From Phytohabitans houttuyneae (GTDB lineage Bacteria; Actinomycetota; Actinomycetes; Mycobacteriales; Micromonosporaceae): 64,000 nt of DNA. A program made the position numbers and the translations under genes. Below are positions 56,098 through 63,042 of the stretch, piece by piece (position 1 is the stretch's first letter; the number at the start of each line of letters is the position of its first letter). The DNA lies in contig NZ_BLPF01000001.1 of the NCBI RefSeq assembly GCF_011764425.1, positions 3,773,001 through 3,837,000 of the forward strand, written 5' to 3'. The notes under the pieces were generated by a model. It saw only the letters and a program-made list of their open reading frames with translations. It searched no databases and was not told the DNA's origin.

Positions 56098-56774
56098 GTC
56101 GAGGCCAGGAACGCGCGCCGGACGCTCAGCAGCCACGCCTCGATGGTGGCCTTGTCTGGCTCGGCGGGCAGCGGGGAGGTGGCGGCGTCGAACTTCGCCT
56201 CGGCCTCCGCGAGCGCGGCCCGCGCCAAGTCCGGGTCAGTGGCGACGCGCTCACCGAAGTCGAGGTAGCGCTGCGGATCCTCGACACGGATCGGCAGGTG
56301 ACCGGTCGTGTAGAGCGCGTATCCCTGATCGAGGAGGCGGAGCAGGTGGCGTCCGTGTTTGGCCTGGCGCTTGCGCATCTTCGACTGGAACTGCCCGGTC
56401 TCCAGCAGCCGCTTCAACTGGGAGACGGCGTACCCGAAGTAGGCGTCCCGGCAGCGCTTCGCTGATGTGAACGCCATTCGGATGTCAACGAGGTCGTCGC
56501 CCAGCGCGGTGCGGATCTCGTACGACTCCAACCAAAGGATCTCCGAGAGGGTTGGGTTTCCGCCCATCATGAGCGTGCAGGCTTTGAGCGCCTCGTGGAA
56601 CGTGGAGTCGCCCGGCTCGTGGTGGACCACGGTGGCCTGCTTGCCCATCGGCGGGTTCAGGCCATGGAACGCGACCGTCGGGGCGGCGAAGATCCCGATC
56701 CGGTCCACGTCGGAGTCGGGGCCCGCGAGCCCGTAGGCGGTGCTCCCCACGATGCCCGACAGGAGTACATGCAT
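56094..56774 (-). CDS. RlaP-like nucleotidyltransferase (DNA polymerase beta superfamily)
   Basis: 226 residues from the ATG at 56,774 (GGGAGG upstream). The active-site signature is GIVGSTAYGLAGPDSDVDRIGIF: G-S, then D-x-D (Asp 22 and 24). LWLESYEIRTALGDDLVDIRMAFTSAKRCRDAYFGYAVSQLKRL and KHGRHLLRLLDQGYALYTTGHLPIRV form the helical C-terminal part. This is the PF10127/RlaP pattern; comparative genomics has linked such proteins to RNA repair and biological conflict. Placed three bases after a polynucleotide-phosphatase-like gene, which strengthens a nucleic-acid end-repair reading. Confidence 0.82.
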   Translation of the reverse strand: MHVLLSGIVGSTAYGLAGPDSDVDRIGIFAAPTVAFHGLNPPMGKQATVVHHEPGDSTFHEALKACTLMMGGNPTLSEILWLESYEIRTALGDDLVDIRMAFTSAKRCRDAYFGYAVSQLKRLLETGQFQSKMRKRQAKHGRHLLRLLDQGYALYTTGHLPIRVEDPQRYLDFGERVATDPDLARAALAEAEAKFDAATSPLPAEPDKATIEAWLLSVRRAFLAST

Positions 56775-56776
56775 GA

Positions 56777-57211
56777 TCAGAACCTCCCTTCGGCGACCTG
56801 GAAGCAGGTCAACCCCATCTGACGCCACTGCTGTACGACACCCTCGCGGTCGTCGACCACGAAGGCCACCTCATATCGGCCGTCGACGTGCGCCTCGTAC
56901 AGTTCCTTCTTCACGACCGTGTCGGGCCGGTTGTCCTTGTGGGCCCGCATGTGCAGTTCGTCAAACTGGACGCCCTGCGCGGCGAGCCACATCTCCGTCT
57001 GCCACCGGCACACCTCGTCACGGCCCGACATTACGATCAGCTTGTAGCGGCCGGACTCGGCGACCAGGCGGCCCAACTCGATTACCGCGGTGTTCGGCAG
57101 GTCTTCGCCGACGCGGTCCCAGTCGAATGGCGAACGCACGTCTGGGCCGTCGCCGCGGAGGGCGAGCGTGCCGTCGATATCGAAGAGCACGGCACGGGGC
57201 AGGGCGGTCAA
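56777..57211 (-). CDS. HAD phosphatase like the polynucleotide kinase 3'-phosphatase domain
   Basis: 144 residues from a TTG at 57,211 that overlaps the previous stop (TTGA) and has GAGGAG upstream. HAD motifs: VLFDIDGTLAL (nucleophile Asp 11 and Asp 13), LIVMSGRDEVCR (motif II), KKELYEAH (motif III Lys) and VAFVVDDREGVVQQWRQMGLTCFQV (motif IV acidic pair). Order and spacing are those of the phosphatase half of T4-type Pnkp; no kinase P-loop is present. It would remove 3'-phosphates or cyclic phosphates from damaged RNA or DNA ends. Confidence 0.8.
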   Translation of the reverse strand: MTALPRAVLFDIDGTLALRGDGPDVRSPFDWDRVGEDLPNTAVIELGRLVAESGRYKLIVMSGRDEVCRWQTEMWLAAQGVQFDELHMRAHKDNRPDTVVKKELYEAHVDGRYEVAFVVDDREGVVQQWRQMGLTCFQVAEGRF

Positions 57212-57597
57212 CGGGTCTCCTCGTTTGTGGTCAGCACGCGGGTCGGGTCGGCTCCGCGCTTCACAGCGCCGGGCCAGTCGAGCCACTGCTCGGCGTGCAC
57301 ATCCCACCAGCGGCGGTGGTAGCGCCGGTCTGGGTCGTTGTGGCCTTCGGCGTCGTCGCGGCGGAAGACGCGGACGTTGGTGCCGCCCGGCTCGGTTCCG
57401 GCCAGCCAGGTCCCGTCGCCGGGCTCGTCGGGCACCTCGGTCAGCACGACGTCGGCGATGTCGTCTTCGCGCACCCACGCCTGGTATTGGTCGGTCTTGG
57501 AGAACAGCTCGACCAAGGCGCCGACGCCGTCGATGTAGCGGACCACGGTGCCGCGCACGAGGACCTCGTCGCCGACCATCGGCTCACGGCGTGCCAT
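57208..57597 (-). CDS. Hypothetical protein with small beta-barrel start
   Basis: 129 residues from the ATG at 57,597 (GTGGAGG upstream), overlapping the HAD gene by 14 bp. The N-terminal half (PMVGDEVLVRGTVVRYIDGVGALVELFSKTDQYQAWVREDDIADVVLTEVPDEP) looks like an SH3/OB-type barrel; the second half is Arg/Asp/Trp-rich (NDPDRRYHRRWWDVHAEQWLDWPG). Function not recognised. A nucleic-acid- or protein-binding adaptor would suit its place among end-processing enzymes. Confidence 0.6.
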   Translation of the reverse strand: MARREPMVGDEVLVRGTVVRYIDGVGALVELFSKTDQYQAWVREDDIADVVLTEVPDEPGDGTWLAGTEPGGTNVRVFRRDDAEGHNDPDRRYHRRWWDVHAEQWLDWPGAVKRGADPTRVLTTNEETR

Positions 57598-58162
57598 CAG
57601 AAACCTCCACTGCAGGCGCTGTCAGAGCGCACTCGGTCAGGAACTCGTCGATCTGCCGCAGATGCCGGCGACACAACCCGGTCTGCGGTGACGGCGCGAC
57701 GATCAGCGTCGGCTGGGCGGAGGTGATCCGGGTCCGGACGGCGTTCGGCAGGCTCCACACGTCGGAGGCGTCATCGTCGGTCCACAGCAGCGGCCGCCGC
57801 TCCTCCTCAACGACGCGCAGGGCGGCGCCGATCTTCCACCACTGCTCGGTTTCCGCCCGCAGGAACAGGTGCCATTCCGGAGCCTCCGCCACCGGGAACG
57901 ACGGCAGATCCAGCAGCTCTTCGAGGGAGCGTGCCCACTGCTGCCACGTGGTGTGCCAGCGGATCTCCGCCCTGCCCCGTGCGTGCACCTGACGGATGAA
58001 CTCGGCCACCGGCTTCGCGGCGAGGATCGGCCACGACCGCCCACCGTCCCGCGCCCGGCCGGCGACCCAGTCGACGAGAGGCCACACGTTCCGGTCCGGC
58101 TGCTTCGTCGCGGCGTTGATGACCCCGTCGATGTCGAGCAGCCACACAGGGAGGGCCCTCAC
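57584..58162 (-). CDS. HAD-like hydrolase
   Basis: 192 residues from a GTG that overlaps the ATPase stop (GTGA). VWLLDIDGVINAATKQ carries the DxD nucleophile motif of the HAD fold. EIRWHTTWQQWARSLEELLDLP has the motif II Thr and is followed by a late RRPLLWTDDDASDVW acidic motif IV. The family resembles the secondary HAD proteins common in actinobacterial phages and islands. The substrate is unknown; it may be a nucleotide or nucleic-acid phosphatase like the second HAD gene downstream. Confidence 0.75.
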   Translation of the reverse strand: MRALPVWLLDIDGVINAATKQPDRNVWPLVDWVAGRARDGGRSWPILAAKPVAEFIRQVHARGRAEIRWHTTWQQWARSLEELLDLPSFPVAEAPEWHLFLRAETEQWWKIGAALRVVEEERRPLLWTDDDASDVWSLPNAVRTRITSAQPTLIVAPSPQTGLCRRHLRQIDEFLTECALTAPAVEVSDGTP

Positions 58163-59844
58163 TGGATGGCCTCCATGAATTCGTTGGACGCGGCCCAGCC
58201 GGCGATCAGGTCGAGGGACCGCAGCCGGCCGAGGGCGTTCGACAGCGACGAGGAGCTAGCCGAGTAGCCGGTCCGGGCGGCGACCTCATCGCGGGGCAGG
58301 GCTTCCGGCCACGCAGCGACGAGCACGTCGAGGACCGCGCGTTCGGCCTTGCCGAGCCGGCCAGCCCACACCTCGTACAGTGCCTGCCCGGTCGGCAGCG
58401 CCTCGAAGTCGTGGAAGTCGGTGGCTGCGTTAAGGCCTGCGTCGGTGGCCTGGATCGGCTCGCCGCCCTTCGTCACCAAGCCCTGCGAGCGGAGTGTCCC
58501 GAGGGCGTTCGAGAGCGACGACGACTTCACGCTGTACCCGGTCAGCAGGGCCAACTGGACGCGGGTGCGGCCGGCCGGGTGCTGGGCGAGGACGGTCAGG
58601 ATGGCGCGTTCGGCGCGGCCAAGCTTCGCCTCCTGCGGGCCACTAGCGACGGTTGCTGCCTTCACCGGACGCGCGGGCGAGGCTGGTGGAGCGGCAATCG
58701 GTGTGGGCGCAGCGCGGGGCAAAGGCTCTGTCCGGACCGGCGCGGGCCGGGAAACGACCGCGGCGATCGGCTCCATCGCGGCCGTCAACGTTCGTAGCGC
58801 CTCGGCCAGGCGAACGTGGTCGTCCAAGCTGAGCGCGGGCACCTCGACGGTGCGGACCTCGGCGCGGACGGTTTCGAGCTCGGCTCGCAGCGTTGCCACC
58901 TCGCCGCGCAGGCGCGCGACCTCTGCCGTGTCCGTCTGGCGGTCGGCTGTTGGAGCCGGTTCGGCGAGACGTTTCCGGAGGTCGTCCAGGTCCACATCGG
59001 CGAGCACGCGCGGCGGGACGACGATCTGGCCGGGCTTCGGAGTCGCCGACGAGTCGAACGTCCACCGCCGGCGCACCTGGATCTTCTTCAGAACGCCGAG
59101 CCACCCCGGCGACCACACCCACGCCGTTCCCACCGGCAGCGACGCGAGGGAGTCGCGCACCTTCGCGGCTTCGCCTTCCTCGGCGTGTAGGTTCACCCAC
59201 TCGTTGATGGCCGCTACGTCGCGGACGCCGGTCATCCGCAGTGCGATCAGCACCTCGGACTGGGTGAGGATGTCTTTGTGCAGCGACGCTGGGCGCTGTG
59301 TGATCGATGTACACCCGAGGCCGCGGGCGCGGCCGCGGCGGACGATGTCCTCGTAGGCGCCGACCAGGCGGGCAGTGTCGGCGCCTCCGCGCTGCGGGGC
59401 GAACAGGTCCGCCTCGTCGACCACCAGGTGCAGCGGGTTCCGGTTGCGGAAGTACAGGCGCTCCATGAAGTCGCAGACGAGTTTCCTGCCCTTGGTCTTG
59501 GACAGGTGAGACAGGTCGAGGACCGCAGGGATCCGTTCGCCGATGATGAGGTCGGCGATGGCCGCGCCAGCGTCTGCCGGCAGAGGCAGGTCAGCGTGGT
59601 CTCCGCCGAAGATGACGACCGGCAGGCCGGGGCCTTCGCCGTCGGCGGACGAGCGGAGGCCGAACCAAACCCCGACCGGGTCGATGACACAGACGGGCTG
59701 CCCGGTGGCGACCATCTCCTCGACCATCACCGAGGCGGTGAACGTCTTGCCGGCGCCGCGCTTCGCCAAGATCGCAAAGGTCTCGACGACCGCCTCGATC
59801 GGCAGCGTGAGGTTGTCGGCGATGGCCAGCCCTGGCGTCTGCAC
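58159..59844 (-). CDS. HerA/FtsK-like ATPase with coiled coil and two C-terminal winged-helix repeats
   Basis: 561 residues from the GTG at 59,844. Walker A FAILAKRGAGKTFTASVM (about 26-35), VCVIDPVGVWFGL, Walker B LHLVVDEADLFAPQRGG (about 138-152) and sensor-like SITQRPASLHKDIL (about 180-192), as in HerA/DUF87 motor ATPases. A heptad-rich stretch (ARLRGEVATLRAELETVRAEVR) and a Pro/Ala linker follow. Then two repeats start at about 408 and 497, sharing LGxAERAxLxVL, TGYSxxSSSLSNALGxLRS. HerA relatives thread DNA for a partner nuclease; here the repeats would recruit DNA or act as a regulator. This architecture is unfamiliar to me. Confidence 0.82.
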   Translation of the reverse strand: MQTPGLAIADNLTLPIEAVVETFAILAKRGAGKTFTASVMVEEMVATGQPVCVIDPVGVWFGLRSSADGEGPGLPVVIFGGDHADLPLPADAGAAIADLIIGERIPAVLDLSHLSKTKGRKLVCDFMERLYFRNRNPLHLVVDEADLFAPQRGGADTARLVGAYEDIVRRGRARGLGCTSITQRPASLHKDILTQSEVLIALRMTGVRDVAAINEWVNLHAEEGEAAKVRDSLASLPVGTAWVWSPGWLGVLKKIQVRRRWTFDSSATPKPGQIVVPPRVLADVDLDDLRKRLAEPAPTADRQTDTAEVARLRGEVATLRAELETVRAEVRTVEVPALSLDDHVRLAEALRTLTAAMEPIAAVVSRPAPVRTEPLPRAAPTPIAAPPASPARPVKAATVASGPQEAKLGRAERAILTVLAQHPAGRTRVQLALLTGYSVKSSSLSNALGTLRSQGLVTKGGEPIQATDAGLNAATDFHDFEALPTGQALYEVWAGRLGKAERAVLDVLVAAWPEALPRDEVAARTGYSASSSSLSNALGRLRSLDLIAGWAASNEFMEAIQ

Positions 59845-59846
59845 GG

Positions 59847-60776
59847 TCAGACCGCCGCCTCGGCCATGCGCCTCAGCACCCGCAGCATCCAGTGGACCTG
59901 GTCGATCGGCTGGCCCGGCATCACCGGCTGTTGAACGGCGGCATGGTCGGAGCTGTTCGGGGCGATCTGGCCAACCCAGTCGCTGTACTGCTTGCGCAGT
60001 GTCCGATGCTCCGGCACCCGCAGCAGTTGGTGGCTGCTGCCGGGCTGCGACCAGATCGTGTCCGTGCGGCCCTTGCCGTAGCCGGTGGCGGCGTCCCGCA
60101 GGTCAGTCGCCAGGTGCCAGGCCTCGCTCTCCTGCCATGCCACCAGCCGCCGGCCGACGAGCCGGTCGGTGATCTCGGCGGCGACCTCGACGATCGGTCG
60201 GCCCGCGGGCGGCAGGTCCCGCTTACGGGTCGGTGCCTCCTGCGGGTGAAGCAGATAGTCGGCCTCGCCGATGCCGGAGATCGGCAGGATCGCGACGTCC
60301 ACCACCGCCTCCCGCTTCCGCGTCATCGTCGGCGGTTGGCGGACTGCGACGGTTCGGACCTTGAACAGCACGGCGGTGGGGTCCGCCAGGACGTGTTCCG
60401 CCCACTGCCGCGCGTGGTCCCGCCAGCCCGGTCGGGCCTCAAGCAGTTGCAGGATGCGGCGGATCCGGCCACACGGCACGCACCGCCGGCCACCGCTCGG
60501 GAGTGCCGGAAGTGCGTCGATGTCGTACCGCCCGCACTCGCCACACAGGTGGGCGTCCTCCTGGGCGACGACCGCGGCGCGCTGGCGGGCGTTGAGCGGC
60601 GGCAGCAGTTCTGCGTCGTCGATCCGGTACAGGTCGGCGTGCTTGTTGCCGTGGTACAGCAAACGCGCGACCGGCTTCTGCCGGGGTGCAGGCTGGCGGC
60701 GCAGCTGGCGCAGCCGGGTGACGCTGGCCAGGCCAGCCGGCACGCTTTGATGGGTGGGCAGGTCGGCCACCGTCAT
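59847..60776 (-). CDS. Zinc-ribbon protein with a degenerate exonuclease-like region
   Basis: 309 residues from the ATG at 60,776, which overlaps the preceding stop (ATGA). A treble-clef or ribbon CGECGRYD...CVPCG (Cys 78, 81, 99, 102) is followed by KREAVVDVAILPISGIGEADYLLHP...IVEVAAEITDRLVGRRLVAWQESEAWHLATDL. The latter has the outline of a DnaQ/RNase T 3'-5' exonuclease but lacks the first Glu (D-x-A instead of D-x-E), so activity is doubtful. It is two bases upstream of the HerA-like ATPase, where HerA systems usually place their nuclease. The exonuclease comparison is tentative. Confidence 0.6.
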   Translation of the reverse strand: MTVADLPTHQSVPAGLASVTRLRQLRRQPAPRQKPVARLLYHGNKHADLYRIDDAELLPPLNARQRAAVVAQEDAHLCGECGRYDIDALPALPSGGRRCVPCGRIRRILQLLEARPGWRDHARQWAEHVLADPTAVLFKVRTVAVRQPPTMTRKREAVVDVAILPISGIGEADYLLHPQEAPTRKRDLPPAGRPIVEVAAEITDRLVGRRLVAWQESEAWHLATDLRDAATGYGKGRTDTIWSQPGSSHQLLRVPEHRTLRKQYSDWVGQIAPNSSDHAAVQQPVMPGQPIDQVHWMLRVLRRMAEAAV

Positions 60777-61261
60777 CGGCCCTCTCCGTTCATTGGGGCG
60801 GCGGTGGCCGCCACGAGCCGCTCCTCCAGCTCGGCGATCCGCTCGGCTGGCGTCTTCCCACCGCACCGCTGCACGGTGACCGCGTACCGGCCGAGCTCGT
60901 CGTGCTCCAGCGTGTAGGTGACGTAGTTTCCAGGGCCGCCGGAGTTCTCCAGGATCGCGATCATCCCGGCGCACATCGCCTTAATCGCGTCGTCGTCCTG
61001 CTCGCTGGCGGCAAGGAACGCATGGGCAAGCAGGTCGCCCGGCTCGTCCACACCGAGGGCTACCTCGCCGCGAGCCTGGGCCTGCCGCTCGACGGCCGGT
61101 GCGGCGGTCGCGTCGTGCCAGATGACCATGCCGCCGCGCTCTGGGTCGTTCCCGAGCGACAGGGTGTGCTCCGGGTAGGCGGATGCCATGCCCCGCATCG
61201 CGGCGAGGGCGTCGTCGAGGGTGATCCCGGGCGGGATGATCGCCACCGCGTTCTTGGCCAT
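60773..61261 (-). CDS. Hypothetical acidic protein
   Basis: 162 residues (MAKNAVAIIPPGITLDDALAAMRGMASAYPEHTLSLGN..., later AHAFLAASEQDDDAIKAMCAGMIAILENSGGPGNYVTYTLEHDELGRYAVTVQRCGGKTPAERIAELEERLVAA). It ends in a short coiled-coil-like helix and overlaps the zinc-ribbon gene start by four bases. No membrane segment and no known motif. Coding bias and coupling support a real gene. Confidence 0.6.
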   Translation of the reverse strand: MAKNAVAIIPPGITLDDALAAMRGMASAYPEHTLSLGNDPERGGMVIWHDATAAPAVERQAQARGEVALGVDEPGDLLAHAFLAASEQDDDAIKAMCAGMIAILENSGGPGNYVTYTLEHDELGRYAVTVQRCGGKTPAERIAELEERLVAATAAPMNGEGR

Positions 61262-61264
61262 GTG

Positions 61265-61615
61265 TCAGCCCTCGCTTCCGCCGCGCTCGGCGGCGAGTCG
61301 CTCCAGCGTCCGCTCGATCTCCACGACCTCCGCGTTGACCGCCGCGACGTCGCGATGGGTCAGCAGGTCGGGGTGGCAGATCGCCAACTCGACGAGGTAG
61401 CGCAACGGGTTGAGCTGGGCCTCGGTGAGTTCGCGCTGGATGAGGCCGGCCTCGTGCAGGATTTTGCTCAGGTGGTCGTCGAACGCAGCGTATGCGTCGA
61501 GGCGCCGCACCAGGTCGAACTTGGCCAGGTCCTCCTCGCGAGCCTTCCACTCGTCGCCGTTCGCGAGCCGGACGATCAGCGTCGCCTCGACGGGCCGGTC
61601 GTAGGTCACGCCCAT
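61265..61615 (-). CDS. Hypothetical helical protein
   Basis: 116 residues from the ATG at 61,615: a short beta start (YDRPVEATLIVRLANGDEWKAREEDLAKFDLVRRLDAYAAFDDHLSKIL) then helices ending in VEIERTLERLAAERGG. It resembles small adaptor proteins of actinophages, but I cannot name a family. Three-base gap to the next gene in the operon. Confidence 0.58.
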   Translation of the reverse strand: MGVTYDRPVEATLIVRLANGDEWKAREEDLAKFDLVRRLDAYAAFDDHLSKILHEAGLIQRELTEAQLNPLRYLVELAICHPDLLTHRDVAAVNAEVVEIERTLERLAAERGGSEG

Positions 61616-61618
61616 AGG

Positions 61619-62131
61619 TCAGCCCTCCACGAGCTGGTAGTCGGCGAGCAGGTGCTTGACGTAGATGAGCCCGGCGGCGCCCCCGGGCCAGTTCGGATGG
61701 GCGTTGGGCGGCACGTCGTTGTTTGCGGTCACCCGCACCTGCCAGCCCGTCACTGTGTTGCCGACGGAGGTGACTTTGACGAGCCGGCGGTGGCCGCCCG
61801 GCAGCCACGACACCGCGTGCATGTCCTGCCACACGGTGCCCGGCATCGGGAGCGGGTCGAAGCCGGCGGCCGCCAGCGCGCGCCGCAGCTCGTGCTGCTC
61901 CAGCACCTCCCGGCCGACGTCCGTCAGGCGCCAGCGTGGCAACTGGAACGACCGGTGCTGACCGGTGTCGTGTAGCTCGGCCCAGCCTGCGGCGGCCATT
62001 TCCGCGACACGCGCCGTAACCCGTGTGCCGCCGTCGATGTAGGAGTAGCCCACCGTGTCCCGGAATACCCGGCCGGCGCGGACGTCCGCGAGGAGGGCGA
62101 GCCGGGTAGGCGTCGGGTGCAGGTCGCTCAT
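61619..62131 (-). CDS. Winged-helix-like hypothetical protein
   Basis: 170 residues, ATG overlapping the leader peptide stop (ATGA). The N-terminal 75 residues (TPTRLALLADVRAGRVFRDTVGYSYIDGGTRVTARVAEMAAAGWAEL...WRLTDVGREVLEQ) have the pattern of a winged helix with an LTDVGREVL wing end. The C-terminal half (WLPGGHRRLVKVTSVGNTVTGWQVRVTANN) is beta-rich. First full-length gene of the operon; could be a regulator or a DNA-binding subunit of the encoded machine. Confidence 0.62.
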   Translation of the reverse strand: MSDLHPTPTRLALLADVRAGRVFRDTVGYSYIDGGTRVTARVAEMAAAGWAELHDTGQHRSFQLPRWRLTDVGREVLEQHELRRALAAAGFDPLPMPGTVWQDMHAVSWLPGGHRRLVKVTSVGNTVTGWQVRVTANNDVPPNAHPNWPGGAAGLIYVKHLLADYQLVEG

Positions 62132-62187
62132 CCGACAGCCCTTCGCCCGCGCGGCCTCTCGGGCGCGATCGTCATCGTCTCGGGCAT
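62128..62187 (-). CDS. 19-residue leader peptide coupled to the operon
   Basis: ATG 62,187 to TGA 62,128-62,130 encodes MPETMTIAPERPRGRRAVG. A strong CTGGAGGT sits at the right distance, much better than the ribosome site of the next gene, whose ATG overlaps the leader stop (ATGA). Translation of the leader would bring ribosomes to the operon. The Pro/Arg-rich end could also make them pause. Too short for certainty. Confidence 0.5.
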   Translation of the reverse strand: MPETMTIAPERPRGRRAVG

Positions 62188-62209
62188 AGGTACCTCCAGT
62201 GGTCTACAC

Positions 62210-62261
62210 AATCTGGTTAACCAGATTCTACGACGGCGGACGACAGTTTGGTTAACCAGAT
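62210..62261. promoter_or_regulatory. Twin TGGTTAACCA operators in a divergent promoter
   Basis: AATCTGGTTAACCAGATT (62,210-62,227) is a perfect 18-bp palindrome. GTTTGGTTAACCAGAT (62,246-62,261) repeats its core with one arm intact. Centres are 35 bp apart, a little over three helical turns. They lie between the minus-strand ATPase operon (leader at 62,187) and the plus-strand ribbon-helix-helix gene (62,276), so one repressor could shut both directions, possibly by looping or cooperative binding. Confidence 0.85.
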
Positions 62262-62275
62262 GAGAGACTGATCGA

Positions 62276-62542
62276 GTGACAGACGAGCGGAAGAGTCCGG
62301 ACCGGCACGAAACCCGGTCCGGTGTGCTCGCCCGCCCCGATCCCGAGCTGCGCAAGGAGGCTCAGCGCACACTTGCGGAGCACGGCTGGACGATGAACCA
62401 GTTCCTCATCGCCTGCCTCGCCCTGGTCGTCGGCAACCCAGCGGCGATGCTGAAGAGCCTGGAGCGGTTCAAGCCGCCAGTGAAGAAGCCCGGCCCAAAG
62501 CCTGGTCGGAAAGCCGCCCGGAAGGGTCGGCCCACGCCGTAG
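62276..62542 (+). CDS. Ribbon-helix-helix regulator with AT-hook-like tail
   Basis: 88 residues from the GTG at 62,276. RSGVLARPDPELRKEAQRTLAEHGWTMNQFLIACLALVVGNPAAML fits a ribbon-helix-helix (CopG/Arc-like) domain: a short strand, then two helices with the G-W-T/S-M-N-x-F-L pattern. The C-terminus (KKPGPKPGRKAARKGRP) is a basic Pro-Gly tail like an AT hook, which binds the minor groove. It sits 15 bp from the twin palindromes and is probably their repressor. A and T in the palindrome cores suit an AT-hook contact. Confidence 0.72.
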   Translation: MTDERKSPDRHETRSGVLARPDPELRKEAQRTLAEHGWTMNQFLIACLALVVGNPAAMLKSLERFKPPVKKPGPKPGRKAARKGRPTP

Positions 62543-62551
62543 ATTCGGATC

Positions 62552-62806
62552 ATGGCCGCATTCGATGTGAACAAGTGGTGGGCCGGGCTCAGCCAGCAGG
62601 ACCGCGACCTGGCACTGCACTGGCGGCACGCCAATCCGCTACCCAACATCGTCATCGAGCGACTTAATCGCCACGGCGTCATGACCGGTTCGGGCTCCGG
62701 CAACGAACCGACGTCGAGGTGGGAGTGGGCAAGCGAGGTTCACGGGTTCCTGTGCGCCGAGGCGGGCGATACCGACATGGGAGGCTTCTGGGCTCCGGCC
62801 ACCTAA
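62552..62806 (+). CDS. Small acidic WWAGL-family protein, copy 1
   Basis: 84 residues: MAAFDVNKWWAGLSQQDRDL, a helical middle with PLPNIVIERLNRHGVM, then WEWASEVHGFLCAEAGDTDMGGFW. It is a paralogue of the gene at 62,835, sharing FDVxxWWAGLxxQxRxLA, PLxxxVxxxLxxxGV and a W-x-W...V-x-x-F/Y-L end. TAGATT ends seven bases before the ATG, so the mRNA may be leaderless. No known domain. Tandem small acidic proteins in mobile elements are often antitoxins, inhibitors or anti-defence factors, but this is only a guess. Confidence 0.62.
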   Translation: MAAFDVNKWWAGLSQQDRDLALHWRHANPLPNIVIERLNRHGVMTGSGSGNEPTSRWEWASEVHGFLCAEAGDTDMGGFWAPAT

Positions 62807-62834
62807 CCGGTCCATCCGGCGTACCGTCTGGATC

Positions 62835-63035
62835 ATGGCCGAGTTCGACGTAGACGAGTGGTGGGCCGGACTCACCGACCAAGAACGCGAACTCGCCCAA
62901 CGCCACCGCGACGACGACCCCTTGCACCCCGAAGTCGTCCGCCAACTCCACGCCGACGGCGTAACCGTCCAAACGTCACAGTGGTGGCATTGGACGCCCG
63001 AAGTCCGCGACTACCTCGCCGGAGGATGCGAGTAG
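62835..63035 (+). CDS. Small acidic WWAGL-family protein, copy 2
   Basis: 66 residues: MAEFDVDEWWAGLTDQEREL, then RHRDDDPLHPEVVRQLHADGV and a terminal WWHWTPEVRDYLAGGCE. The upstream bases tGGATC before the ATG match those of copy 1, so the promoter-proximal segment was duplicated with the gene. It lacks the C-terminal Gly/Asp extension of copy 1. It converges on a membrane protein gene eight bases away. Confidence 0.62.
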   Translation: MAEFDVDEWWAGLTDQERELAQRHRDDDPLHPEVVRQLHADGVTVQTSQWWHWTPEVRDYLAGGCE

Positions 63036-63042
63036 TTGGCAG

